The translations under genes and the position numbers were made by a program. From the NCBI RefSeq assembly GCF_030811115.1, contig NZ_JAUSQK010000001.1, forward strand, positions 1,736,001 through 1,800,000: DNA of 64,000 nt, written 5' to 3'. Of the stretch, positions 26,793 to 34,738 are shown piece by piece (position 1 is the first letter of the stretch; each line of letters starts with the position of its first letter). The DNA comes from Olsenella profusa DSM 13989. Its GTDB lineage: Bacteria; Actinomycetota; Coriobacteriia; Coriobacteriales; Atopobiaceae. The notes below the pieces were generated by a model. It searched no databases. It was not told the origin of the DNA and saw only the letters and a program-made list of their open reading frames with translations.

Positions 26793-27827
26793 ATGCAGGG
26801 TCGAGCACTCAACGTCGCATACATCGGCAATGGCAAGAGCGCCAACCGCTATCACATACCCTACGTGCTCGCACGTCAGGAGAAGTTTCGCATCAAGGCC
26901 ATCGAGGCTCGCCACATAGATCACACGGCATGGTCCGAGGTGCCTGGCGTGGCATACACCACGGACCTTGAGGGCATGCTGGACGACCCCGAGGTGGACA
27001 TCATCGAGGTGACGACGCCCTCCGACCTTCACTTCGAGATGGCCAAGAAGGCCCTTGAGGCCGGTAAGCACGTGACGGTCGACAAGCCCTTCGCGGCGAC
27101 CGCTGCGCAGGCGCAGGAGCTCTTCGACCTTGCCAGTGCCAAGGGCGTCACGGTCCAGTGCTACCAGAACCGCCGCTTTGACTCTGACTTCCTTACGGCA
27201 CGGCAGGTGCTTGCATCTGGCAGGCTGGGGCATGTCTTCGAGGTGGTGACGAGCTACGACTATTGGCGCCCTCGGATGCTTGCCGGCAAGCCGCTCGACG
27301 TTGTCAACCAAGCCGCCTACGGACACGCCTCGCACTGCCTCGACCAGCTCATCAGCTGGTTTGGCATGCCTGACCATTGGCGCGGCGAGCTCAGGCAGCT
27401 GCAGGGCGAGGGAATGGCCAACGACTACTTCGACTATGACCTCTACTACGACGACCTTGGACTCAAGGCAACGGCGCAGGCCAACTACTCGACAGCTTTT
27501 CCGCGCCCGAGCTTCGCGCTCTATGGTGACAGGGGCGCCTATATCAAGGGGGACAAGGACCAGCAGGAACGTGACCTCAAGCATTTCTACCTGCCCGTCG
27601 GGCACGATGACTTTGGCCTGGATGCGCCGGGGCAGTGGGGGACCCTGCGCTACGAGGACGCTGAGGGCCTGCACGAGGAGCGCGTTCCCTCGGTACGCAG
27701 CAGCTATTCCCAGTGGTATGACGCGCTGTACGAGACCGTCGCGCACGGTGTGCCCCAACTCGTTACGTCCGAGGAGACCATGATGCAGATGCGCATCCTC
27801 GAGGAGAGCGCGCGACAGCTGCGGTAG
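26793..27827 (+). CDS. Gfo/Idh/MocA-family oxidoreductase
   Basis: 344 residues. The N-terminal Rossmann fold (NVAYIGNGKSANRYHIPYVL) binds NAD(P); EVTTPSDLHFEMAKKALEAGKHVTVDKPFA carries the family's (E/D)KP motif with the catalytic Lys. The C-terminal half is the alpha/beta substrate domain, including YGHASHCLDQLISWFG with the conserved His. The start at 26793 follows GGAGG at 9-bp spacing. Substrates in this family are sugars, inositols or similar; no neighbour narrows the choice. Confidence 0.9.
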   Translation: MQGRALNVAYIGNGKSANRYHIPYVLARQEKFRIKAIEARHIDHTAWSEVPGVAYTTDLEGMLDDPEVDIIEVTTPSDLHFEMAKKALEAGKHVTVDKPFAATAAQAQELFDLASAKGVTVQCYQNRRFDSDFLTARQVLASGRLGHVFEVVTSYDYWRPRMLAGKPLDVVNQAAYGHASHCLDQLISWFGMPDHWRGELRQLQGEGMANDYFDYDLYYDDLGLKATAQANYSTAFPRPSFALYGDRGAYIKGDKDQQERDLKHFYLPVGHDDFGLDAPGQWGTLRYEDAEGLHEERVPSVRSSYSQWYDALYETVAHGVPQLVTSEETMMQMRILEESARQLR

Positions 27828-27906
27828 GGCGGCAACCAGATCCGGCAGAGGGTGAGCCATCAATGATGTCGGCTGTCATGAGGGCCGGGATGGGCCGACA
27901 GCTCGC

Positions 27907-28530
27907 TCACGCCTGCGCCACCACCACGATCCATGGCCTTGACTCGTGGTGGTGGCAGGTTATGGTCGTGAATCCCGCACCCCGCAGCGCGTCGCCGATC
28001 TGCTCTGTGGTGTAGCAGCGCATGCCATCGATGATCCGCTGGAACCTGAGCGACGCCGCATCCGTCCCATCCGACTCGTTGACTATGCAGAAGTGCCCAC
28101 CGGGGTGCAGGATTCGATGTACGTTTGCAAAGCACTCCTCGAGGCCGGGCCAAAAGTAGATGGTCTCGAACGCCGTGGCCAGGTTGAATGAGTCATCGGG
28201 AAGGTCGAGTCTCGAGACGTCCCCCTGCAGTACCCTGCATCTTCCCTCGTCTACCTGGGCCCTGTTGTATGACGTGGTCTTCCTGACGGAGAGGGGAGCG
28301 TAGTCGAGGGCGCACATGCGCGCATGCGGGTAGCGCCTCATGAGCGTTGCCGCGTTCCTGCCGCCGCCGCAGCCCAGGTCGATGATGTCTGCAGGAGTCA
28401 TTGGCGGAAACTTGTCCATGCCCCAATCAGCTAGAGCCGCGTGCCCAGAGTTCATCCCGCTGACCATGAGCGAGCCCAGGATCCCCTCGGGCTTGCGGGT
28501 GTTGTTGACGAAGCGCGTGAATAGTCCCAT
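27907..28530 (-). CDS. SAM-dependent methyltransferase (class I)
   Basis: 207 residues. Motif I is IIDLGCGGGRNAATL (about 48-62), motif II acidic residue in MCALDYAPLSV, then DLPDDSFNLATAFETIYFWP and VHRILHPGGHFCIVNE as post-motifs of small-molecule methyltransferases. The ATG at 28530 gives MGLFTRFVNNTRKPEG, common among this subgroup. The acceptor is unknown. It is divergent from the hydrolase at 28743. Confidence 0.88.
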   Translation of the reverse strand: MGLFTRFVNNTRKPEGILGSLMVSGMNSGHAALADWGMDKFPPMTPADIIDLGCGGGRNAATLMRRYPHARMCALDYAPLSVRKTTSYNRAQVDEGRCRVLQGDVSRLDLPDDSFNLATAFETIYFWPGLEECFANVHRILHPGGHFCIVNESDGTDAASLRFQRIIDGMRCYTTEQIGDALRGAGFTTITCHHHESRPWIVVVAQA

Positions 28531-28742
28531 GCGGGTCCCTTCGATATGTTGCCTGCGCGTCCGTCCCATGGCGACGCTCCGCCAGGGCGGTCCCAAAGAC
28601 CGTCTCTGCCTCTCGGAGAGTATATCGCAACAGTTAGTTTTGGCTAATTTGCAGTATGATATTTTACGGAATGTCGAATCGTGCGGCCACCTTGCTCGGA
28701 ATCATGTGGGCACATGTCGGATATGCGAGAGGGTAGGCACAC

Positions 28743-29540
28743 ATGAGGTTTGACGTGGTGGGAGAGCTGGGGAACCCCATGGTGCTGATGCTGCCGGGCT
28801 CGTTCTGCACGGGCGACACGCTGCGCCCCATAGCCGACAGGTTGAGCGGGAGCTACTGCGTCGTGCTCGTCACGTTGGACGGCCACGTTCGTGGCGGGGG
28901 CGACTACCTCTCCAAGGAGGATGCTACGGACAAGGTCGTCGGTTGGCTGCGTGACCGGGGCGTCGGACACCTTGCGATGGCGCATGGCACCTCGATGGGT
29001 GCCATCAATGCGCTCGACATCGCACGGGAGGGTTCCATCACCTCCGACGTCTGGTTCTTCGATGGTGGCCCGTTCTTCGACTTCCCCAAGCCGGTCGAGC
29101 TCGCCGTGCGAGCCGCCTTCCGCCACATGGTCCGTGTTGCCAGGCGCGATGGTGCTGCTGGCGTAACCGATGATGAGCTTGATGCCGTGCTCGAAAAAGG
29201 CATGCTCGGGCGCCTTCTCGGTGGCGGGGCTCCCGTCTACAGGGAGATGGTGCGCGACTGCATGGAGGTGTGCTCGTTCGTCTCCGACGCGTCGGTGGCC
29301 CATGAGTCCGCGACCTTCTGCGAGTGCAGGCTGCCGGACCTGCCGCCGGACGTGGTTGGGCGCTGCGTCTTCCTGTGGGGGAGCGAGGAGTCGGCCCGCA
29401 TGTCGCACAGGCGTGTGTTCAGGAGGTACCCGGATGCGGAGTTCATCGATGTGCCTGGTTACAACCACTGCGGCTATCAGTGCGCCCATCCCGACGAGTA
29501 CGCTGCACTGCTGGACGAGAGGATTCGGGGGAGTCGCTGA
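28743..29540 (+). CDS. Alpha/beta hydrolase
   Basis: 265 residues. Opening MRFDVVGELGNPMVLMLPGSF contains the oxyanion-hole region; the nucleophile elbow is GTSMG (Ser at about 83). A late Asp lies in the PDAEFID region and the catalytic His in GYNHCGYQ near the C-terminus. This gives a complete Ser-Asp-His triad of the alpha/beta fold. The cap region is Asp/Arg-rich. The substrate is unknown. The start codon follows GAGAGGGTAGGC. Single gene, convergent with the nitroreductase. Confidence 0.85.
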   Translation: MRFDVVGELGNPMVLMLPGSFCTGDTLRPIADRLSGSYCVVLVTLDGHVRGGGDYLSKEDATDKVVGWLRDRGVGHLAMAHGTSMGAINALDIAREGSITSDVWFFDGGPFFDFPKPVELAVRAAFRHMVRVARRDGAAGVTDDELDAVLEKGMLGRLLGGGAPVYREMVRDCMEVCSFVSDASVAHESATFCECRLPDLPPDVVGRCVFLWGSEESARMSHRRVFRRYPDAEFIDVPGYNHCGYQCAHPDEYAALLDERIRGSR

Positions 29541-29596
29541 CATACGGGGTGAGGCTCGATCCATCGAGGCGCAGGTCCATGCCAGTTGTCTGCGAC

Positions 29597-30109
29597 CTAC
29601 CTGCGGATGACGGTCTCGGAAAGCAACTTCCTGCTGGTGTGGTTGGGCAGGGGCCCTGTCCCTTCGGCGGCATGGCCTAGGTCGAGGGCCATCAGGATGA
29701 CCTCGTTGCTTGGAAGTTCCAACGCCTCGGCCATCTTCTGGGGGTCAAAGAAATTGACCCAGCAGCTGTCTACGCCCAGGCTCTGTGCGGCAAGCAGCAT
29801 GTGCGTGGCCACGATGCTCGCGTCCTCTATGCCAGAGTCCCGTACGCCACCCGGATAGGTGAAGACGTTGGTGCTGTCGAACGCCACGAGCAGGACGGTG
29901 GGGGCGCCGTAGCGACAGGGGCAGATCTCGTCGAACCGCGCCAAGGCCTCGTCGGACTCGAGCACGTAGACCCTTTGCTCCTGGAGGTTCTTGGCGGTTG
30001 GCGCAATGCGCCCGGCCTCCAGGATCGCGTCCAGCTCCTCTTTGCTGATTGCCTTGTCGCCAAACTTCTTGCAGGAATAGCGATCTCTGATGACGTCCGC
30101 AAACTCCAT
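29597..30109 (-). CDS. Nitroreductase-family protein (short type)
   Basis: 170 residues, an FMN-dependent NAD(P)H nitroreductase-like enzyme. The N-terminus has RYSCKKFGDKAISKEELDAILEAGRIAPTA (FMN phosphate-binding Arg and SxR-like motif with Cys). The centre holds DASIVATHMLLAAQSLGVDSCWV and the end VILMALDLGH. It is cotranscribed with the flavin reductase-like gene, 27 bp upstream of its ATG, so the two may form a flavin-based reduction pair. Confidence 0.9.
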   Translation of the reverse strand: MEFADVIRDRYSCKKFGDKAISKEELDAILEAGRIAPTAKNLQEQRVYVLESDEALARFDEICPCRYGAPTVLLVAFDSTNVFTYPGGVRDSGIEDASIVATHMLLAAQSLGVDSCWVNFFDPQKMAEALELPSNEVILMALDLGHAAEGTGPLPNHTSRKLLSETVIRR

Positions 30110-30136
30110 GAGGGTCTCCTTGTCCTGGTGCCTTTC

Positions 30137-30682
30137 CTACCTCACGATGTAGCTGTCCACGATCTCGCCGTAGTAGATGACGTGGTAGTAGCAGTTGCCG
30201 CCCTTATCGATGTCGGTGACGTCGGCGGGGTAGAAGCGCCCCTGTATGTCCTCGGGGACGGAGCCTTTGTCCATCAGCTGCTGGTACATGACCTTGCACT
30301 CCAGTGTCAGCGGCACCTCGGCGATTGCGGGGACGTCCACCGTGCTGCCGTCCACCAGGGTCAGGCCCAGCTCGGCGACCTTGTCCACGCTGCGACCGCT
30401 CTTGGTGCCGGCAACGGCGAAGATGTCCCTGTTCAGACGCTCTCCCTCAAGGGGAACGTTGACGGTGAACTCCGGGTTCTTCTCGAGCAGCGCGTGCGTG
30501 TGGCGGCTCGTGCGAACGAAGGCGGTGAAGGTGGGTTTGCCCCAAAGCGTACCGATGAGCCCCCACCCAATCACCATGGTGTTCACCTCGCCGCCTGCCT
30601 TGGTGGTGAGCAGGATGCCCCCGGGGTTCGCCTGCGTGATCGTGTTCGCATGCTCAAACGGATCGACGTGCTGCCGCTCCAT
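30137..30682 (-). CDS. Flavin reductase-like FMN-binding protein
   Basis: 181 residues starting MERQHVDPFEHANTITQANPGGILLTT. The family core is GEVNTMVIGWGLIGTLWGKP, then FVRTSRHTHALLEKNPEFTVNVP with FMN-contacting residues, as in flavoredoxin and the NADH:FMN oxidoreductase family. The ATG at 30682 follows GGGGG. It precedes the nitroreductase in an apparent two-gene operon. No transmembrane segment is visible, so it is cytoplasmic. Confidence 0.88.
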   Translation of the reverse strand: MERQHVDPFEHANTITQANPGGILLTTKAGGEVNTMVIGWGLIGTLWGKPTFTAFVRTSRHTHALLEKNPEFTVNVPLEGERLNRDIFAVAGTKSGRSVDKVAELGLTLVDGSTVDVPAIAEVPLTLECKVMYQQLMDKGSVPEDIQGRFYPADVTDIDKGGNCYYHVIYYGEIVDSYIVR

Positions 30683-30949
30683 GATGGCCCCCTTCGGTCG
30701 TGACTTCGTATGCAACCAGCCTACCCCGTCGTGTGCTGCGATGGGCGCCTTGACGAAATCCTGACACGCATCGAGCACCCCCTTGTCCAGAGGGGGGCAT
30801 GGCAGACGTCCGATCGGGATCCATCCCGGCGGATCGCGTGATGGTAATGCTGCCGGAACCTTGCGTGCTGTCGAGGTCTGGAGCAAAAAATGCATTGCGC
30901 ATTGCCGTGCATGAAGCTCCGGCACCATCTCTCATGGTGTAATCCTCGT

Positions 30950-31085
30950 CACCCGAACCAACCCTGTGCGGGGTGACGGCCGCGTTTTTGCGTGGATGGC
31001 CCATGCCCCGTGGGTGCGGCCCAACGTTCCGGCCATGGGTGGGCCGATGAGCCATCTCGATCTTGGATCCATCGAGACCTTGGGA
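30950..31085 (+). pseudogene. Fossil of an ABC-F ATPase gene
   Basis: Reads EP(T)L(C)GVTAAF(L)RGW and, about 70 bp later, SHLDLGSIE(T)L. These match two far-apart parts of the ABC-F gene at 788-2287 (EPALRGVTAAFPRGW near its N-terminus and NHLDLGSIEALE near its C-terminus). The intervening 1.2 kb are gone. It looks like the two ends of a deleted paralogue. No usable frame remains. Confidence 0.7.
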
Positions 31086-31146
31086 TACATGAGAGATCGA
31101 TGCTGGCGGCTTTCCAAAATAACTAATACGTCACGCAATGATTTTC

Positions 31147-31174
31147 TTGTTGTATCTATTGCGCTTCATATAAT
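31147..31174 (+). promoter_or_regulatory. Promoter of the hicAB operon
   Basis: TTGTTG (31147-31152) and consensus TATAAT (31169-31174) with 16-bp spacing, in an AT-rich patch 26 bp upstream of the hicA start. A GGGAGGGGG ribosome site follows. Confidence 0.6.
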
Positions 31175-31200
31175 TAAGCCGATGGGAGGGGGAAACGAGG

Positions 31201-31386
31201 ATGTCGCTGAACTACCGGGAAGCCGTCAAGCTGATTAGAAGAAACGGTGGTAGGTTCATATGGCATGGGGCAAGGCATGACATCTTCGAGACCAAGGATG
31301 GGAAGGAGATACAGGTGCCGCGCCACGCGAAAGACCTGAGTTCGGGAGTGGAGAGGGACATCAAAGAGAAGCTGGGAATGAGGTAG
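31201..31386 (+). CDS. hicA: HicA-type toxin (mRNA interferase)
   Basis: 61 residues with the compact dsRBD-like HicA fold: NYREAVKLIRRNGGRFIWHGARHDIFET, IQVPRHAKDLSSGVERDIKEKLG. The conserved catalytic His is in the ARHDIF segment. HicA cleaves mRNA and tmRNA when free of HicB. Gene order toxin then antitoxin, with a 30-bp gap, is the standard HicAB arrangement. Start ATG is preceded by a strong G-rich ribosome site. Confidence 0.92.
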   Translation: MSLNYREAVKLIRRNGGRFIWHGARHDIFETKDGKEIQVPRHAKDLSSGVERDIKEKLGMR

Positions 31387-31416
31387 GTTCCGGCCCCGAT
31401 CTTGGTGGGAGGAAAC

Positions 31417-31869
31417 ATGAAGTATGTATACGAAGCAATCATAGAGCCCGTGGGCAGGTTCCTCGAGGTGAGGTTTCCCGACCTTGGTATCATCACCCAG
31501 GGAGAAGACTTGCAGGATGCTGCCTTCAGGGCACAGGACCTCTTGGAGAACCACATCGTTATGTCGCTCGAGAGGGGCGAGACCCTTCCCGTACCAACCT
31601 TCGGCAACGAGTGCAGCGCCAATGGCTACCGCATGGGCATTGTGGTGGAATGCGACAAGGATACCCCGGAGGATAAGACCATGAGCGTCAACGAGGCCGC
31701 AGACCTCCTGGACGTTACGCCCGCACGTATCCGGGCAATGATTCGCGACGGCATACTCGCCTCGCGCAAGGTCGGCATGGTTCATATGGTCGATGCGGCT
31801 AGCGTGATGCGACGCTTCAACGAACCCATCCATGCGGGCAGGCCGAGGAAGGAATCCGTGACAGCATAA
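31417..31869 (+). CDS. hicB: HicB-type antitoxin with C-terminal DNA-binding domain
   Basis: 150 residues. The N-terminal HicB domain (MKYVYEAIIEPVGRFLEVRFPDLGIITQGEDLQDA) has an RNase H-like fold that binds HicA. The C-terminal part (MSVNEAADLLDVTPARIRAMIRDGILASRKVG) is an excisionase/MerR-like helix-turn-helix that would repress the operon promoter. The ATG at 31417 follows GGGAGG. This HTH type differs from the ribbon-helix-helix or XRE tails of commoner HicB proteins. Confidence 0.9.
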   Translation: MKYVYEAIIEPVGRFLEVRFPDLGIITQGEDLQDAAFRAQDLLENHIVMSLERGETLPVPTFGNECSANGYRMGIVVECDKDTPEDKTMSVNEAADLLDVTPARIRAMIRDGILASRKVGMVHMVDAASVMRRFNEPIHAGRPRKESVTA

Positions 31870-31953
31870 GCGGGGCATGCGTCTTCTCCTGTCCGCAAGG
31901 CCCGGGCTGTCTGGGGTGGGGAGACGGGTTCAGAGAACATCGGAGGCAAACGG

Positions 31954-32688
31954 ATGCTGTTCCTCATGTCTGGCCTGAGTGCATACGTCTACCTGTTCAT
32001 GCTGCTTGCGCTGGGTCCTGCCATTGTGCTGATGGTCTATGTGTATCGGCTTGATACCCTTGACCGGGAGCCGATTGGGCTGCTGTGGTCGCTCGTCATG
32101 AGGGGTGTCGCTGCGGCACTCGCTGCAAGCCTCCTTGAGGCCATCGGCATGCGGGCCTTCGGGCTCCTCTCGGGTCTTGACCCCTCTGGCATGCAGTTTG
32201 AGGTTATGGGCGACCTCATGGTGGTCGGCGTGATCGAGGAGGGCGTCAAGTATGCGCTCATGGCTCGAAGGACCTGGAACAGCCCTGCCTTCAACTGTCG
32301 CTTCGACGGGGTTGTCTACGCCGTGTTCACGTCGCTGGGATTCGCGGGCATGGAGAACATCACGTATGGCCTGGCATATGGGCCAGGCGTGCTGTTCTCG
32401 CGCGCCATCATGGCCATTCCGGCCCACATGGGGTTTGCCGTGCTCTTTGGCCTGTTCTACGGGCAGGCCAAGCTCTGCGGCGTACGCGGGCACAGGCTTG
32501 CGTCTGCCCTCTGCGCCGTGGGCGGCTATGTGCTCTCGGTTGTGGCGCATGGCCTGTACGACTCGGCTGCCGCCATGGCGACAAATGAGTCGGGCGGACT
32601 CTTCCTGCTCGTCATGATGGCCGTATACCTAATCGTCTTCAAGGTCGCACGCTCGGCGGCGCGCCACGACCGCCGCTTTGCCTCATAG
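31954..32688 (+). CDS. PrsW-like intramembrane metalloprotease (CAAX-type fold)
   Basis: 244 residues with about seven helices. Conserved motifs are VIEEGVKYALM (paired Glu), FDGVVYAVFTSLGFAGMENITY, AHMGFAVLFGLFYG (His) and VAHGLYDSAA (His). These match PrsW, a membrane protease that in Bacillus cleaves anti-sigma factor RsiW. No sigma/anti-sigma pair is seen nearby, so the substrate is unknown here. It follows hicAB by 84 bp and may be transcribed with it. Confidence 0.85.
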   Translation: MLFLMSGLSAYVYLFMLLALGPAIVLMVYVYRLDTLDREPIGLLWSLVMRGVAAALAASLLEAIGMRAFGLLSGLDPSGMQFEVMGDLMVVGVIEEGVKYALMARRTWNSPAFNCRFDGVVYAVFTSLGFAGMENITYGLAYGPGVLFSRAIMAIPAHMGFAVLFGLFYGQAKLCGVRGHRLASALCAVGGYVLSVVAHGLYDSAAAMATNESGGLFLLVMMAVYLIVFKVARSAARHDRRFAS

Positions 32689-32767
32689 CCGGCGCCTGGG
32701 GCCCCATGACAACCCCACCTGTGCCATATACTATCGAGGAGTCTTCTTGCGACAGTTTGGGGTGAAG

Positions 32768-33232
32768 ATGCAATTCGGCTTCTCGGTGGTGGGCATGGCG
32801 TTCCTCGCGCTGCTGTTCATTCCCAACGTCCTCTGGGCAAGAAGCCGACCCTCGGGCTACGAAGAGGTGGCAAGGCACGAGAGCCGCGTGTTGCTTGCGT
32901 TTGAGAGGGTCGGCCAGGCCGCCACCACCTGCGCCGCCATCGTGTTCGTCTGTCCGCAGGGTCTCTCCCTGCCTTGGCTGCTCTGGTTCGTTGCCGCTAC
33001 CGTCCTCATGCTCCTGTACGAGCTTGCCTGGGTCCGCTACTTCAGGGGAGGGGAGGAGCTCGCCGGTATGTACGCGTCCCTCGGCCCCATCCCCGTGCCT
33101 CTGGCGTCTCGGCCTGTGGCCGCGTTTGGCCTCCTGGGTGTCTGGTGCCAATCACCGGTGGCGGTCATCTCTGCCGTCATCCTTGGCATCGGCCACATCG
33201 GCATCCACCTCGGACACCTGTCGGCACACTAG
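32768..33232 (+). CDS. Hypothetical small membrane protein (five helices)
   Basis: 154 residues; family not recognised. Hydrophobic segments lie at about 3-18, 50-65, 70-88, 112-130 and 132-150. A cytoplasmic segment WARSRPSGYEEVARHESRVLLAFERVG separates the first two. The ATG at 32768 is preceded by GGGGTGAAG. It is 80 bp after the PrsW-like gene, in the same direction, which may mean a shared transcript. Confidence 0.6.
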   Translation: MQFGFSVVGMAFLALLFIPNVLWARSRPSGYEEVARHESRVLLAFERVGQAATTCAAIVFVCPQGLSLPWLLWFVAATVLMLLYELAWVRYFRGGEELAGMYASLGPIPVPLASRPVAAFGLLGVWCQSPVAVISAVILGIGHIGIHLGHLSAH

Positions 33233-33283
33233 CCCATGCCTACGTGCGCCGTGGACATGCGCAGGGAGTCTTCGTCTTCAATC

Positions 33284-33319
33284 TGAAATTTCCGCAACAA
33301 TGCTCATAAATTTCAGATG
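33284..33319. repeat. 36-bp repeat, copy 1 (dyad) upstream of DUF4143 ATPase 2
   Basis: The repeat is itself a hairpin: ATCTGAAATTT (33281-33291) and AAATTTCAGAT (33308-33318) are perfect 11-bp arms around a 16-nt loop. An identical copy starts 76 bp further on. Probably a tandem operator. Confidence 0.7.
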
Positions 33320-33359
33320 TGTCTTGCGGTCATGTCTCATGCTGTCTAAAATACCTATA

Positions 33360-33395
33360 TGAAATTTCCGCAACAATGCTCATAAATTTCAGATG
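33360..33395. repeat. 36-bp repeat, copy 2 (dyad), ending 8 bp before the ATPase start
   Basis: Identical over 36 bp to 33284-33319, including the loop. The dyad ends just upstream of the GGGG ribosome site and the ATG at 33404, so protein binding or mRNA folding here would directly limit translation or transcription of the ATPase. Confidence 0.7.
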
Positions 33396-33403
33396 GGGTT
33401 GCC

Positions 33404-34660
33404 ATGATTATAAGTCGTCCCAGCTACATGCAGAAGCTCATCTCTGGAATGGGGTCGGATCAGGTCAAGGTCGTCACGGGCATCAGGCGCTGCGGCAAGT
33501 CGTTTCTGGTATTCAACCTGTTCAAGGATTACCTGCTCAAGCGGGGTATCCCCAAGACCAACATCATCGAGATGGCGTTCGATCGGTTCAGCAACAGAAG
33601 ATATCGAGACACCGAGACCTTCTATTCCCATGTGACGGAGGAGCTCGGTAAGACAAGCGGGAAACGTTACGTGCTTCTGGATGAGGTGCAGCTGCTCGAC
33701 AGCTTCCCTGAGGTTCTTATGGACCTCATTGCCATGCCTGACGTTGACGTGTACGTGACGGGTAGCAACGCGCGGCTGCTGTCCAAGGACGTGGTGACCG
33801 AGTTTAGGGGACGCGGCCAGGAGATAGCGATGGCACCATTGAGCTTCTCGGAATTCATGAGTGCATATGGTGGCGACAAACGCGACGGCTACGCCGAATA
33901 CGCCACGTATGGTGGGCTTCCTGCGGTGCTTTCCAAGAAGATGACCCAAGAGAAGGCCGATTATCTGTCCTCTCTCTATGACGTGCTCTACATTCGCGAT
34001 ATTGTCGAGCGCAATGGCATTCGCGACACGGGAAACCTTGAGGAGCTTATAGACGTACTGTCCTCGGCAATCGGGTCGCTCGTGAACCCCTCCAAGATTT
34101 CGGCGACTTTCAGGAGCGAAAAGAACACGACGATTGCCCCCGAGACCGTTGATCGCTACCTATCGCATTTAGAGGACGCGTTTCTTGTGAGCCGTGCGAA
34201 GCGCTACGACCTGAAGGGCCGGAGGTATATCGGCACCCCATTCAAACTCTACTTCTCGGACCTGGGGCTGCGCAACGCGCGCATGAACTTCCGACAGATG
34301 GAGGGCTCCCATATCATGGAGAACGTCATCTACAATGAGTTGAGGGGTCGAGGCTTTGGTGTTGATGTCGGAGTTGTGCCCACGGGCGTCAGGGGCAAGG
34401 ATGGCAAGGTGTGCCGTACCCAGCTTGAGGTTGACTTCGTATGCAACAAGGGGAGCAAGCGCTACTACGTTCAGTCCGCCCTTGCCATGCCCACTCCCGA
34501 GAAGCGCGAGCAGGAGGAGCGGTCTCTCCTCAGGATCGATGATGGGTTCAAAAAGGCCATCATCACCAAGGAGGGGTTTGAGCCTCACTATGACGAGCAT
34601 GGGGTGCTGACGATGAACGTCTACGACTTCCTGCTCGACGCGAATAGCCTTGACTTCTAA
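33404..34660 (+). CDS. AAA_14/DUF4143 ATPase, copy 2
   Basis: 418 residues, the same length as the paralogue at 17781. Walker A is TGIRRCGKSFLVFNL, Walker B YVLLDEVQLLDSF, sensor VTGSNARLLSKD; the C-terminal DUF4143 domain ends VDFVCNKGSKRYYVQSALAM. Long blocks (DLGLRNARMNFRQMEGSHIMEN) are almost the same in both copies, but overall divergence is substantial. Function in the family is unsettled. The two genes have different palindromes upstream, suggesting separate regulation. Confidence 0.9.
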   Translation: MIISRPSYMQKLISGMGSDQVKVVTGIRRCGKSFLVFNLFKDYLLKRGIPKTNIIEMAFDRFSNRRYRDTETFYSHVTEELGKTSGKRYVLLDEVQLLDSFPEVLMDLIAMPDVDVYVTGSNARLLSKDVVTEFRGRGQEIAMAPLSFSEFMSAYGGDKRDGYAEYATYGGLPAVLSKKMTQEKADYLSSLYDVLYIRDIVERNGIRDTGNLEELIDVLSSAIGSLVNPSKISATFRSEKNTTIAPETVDRYLSHLEDAFLVSRAKRYDLKGRRYIGTPFKLYFSDLGLRNARMNFRQMEGSHIMENVIYNELRGRGFGVDVGVVPTGVRGKDGKVCRTQLEVDFVCNKGSKRYYVQSALAMPTPEKREQEERSLLRIDDGFKKAIITKEGFEPHYDEHGVLTMNVYDFLLDANSLDF

Positions 34661-34738
34661 GTTTTTGTTCTATCTGTACTAGTACACATATGATAGAATC
34701 GGGCCGTCCGATAGGACAGGTCCCAAGGAGGCCATGCA

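Noticed and set aside
33281-33395. Two 36-bp repeats considered as a minimal CRISPR array
   Set aside because: Only two units, a 40-bp gap, each unit strongly self-complementary with AT-rich arms, no cas genes, and placement at the start codon of an ATPase. An operator fits better.
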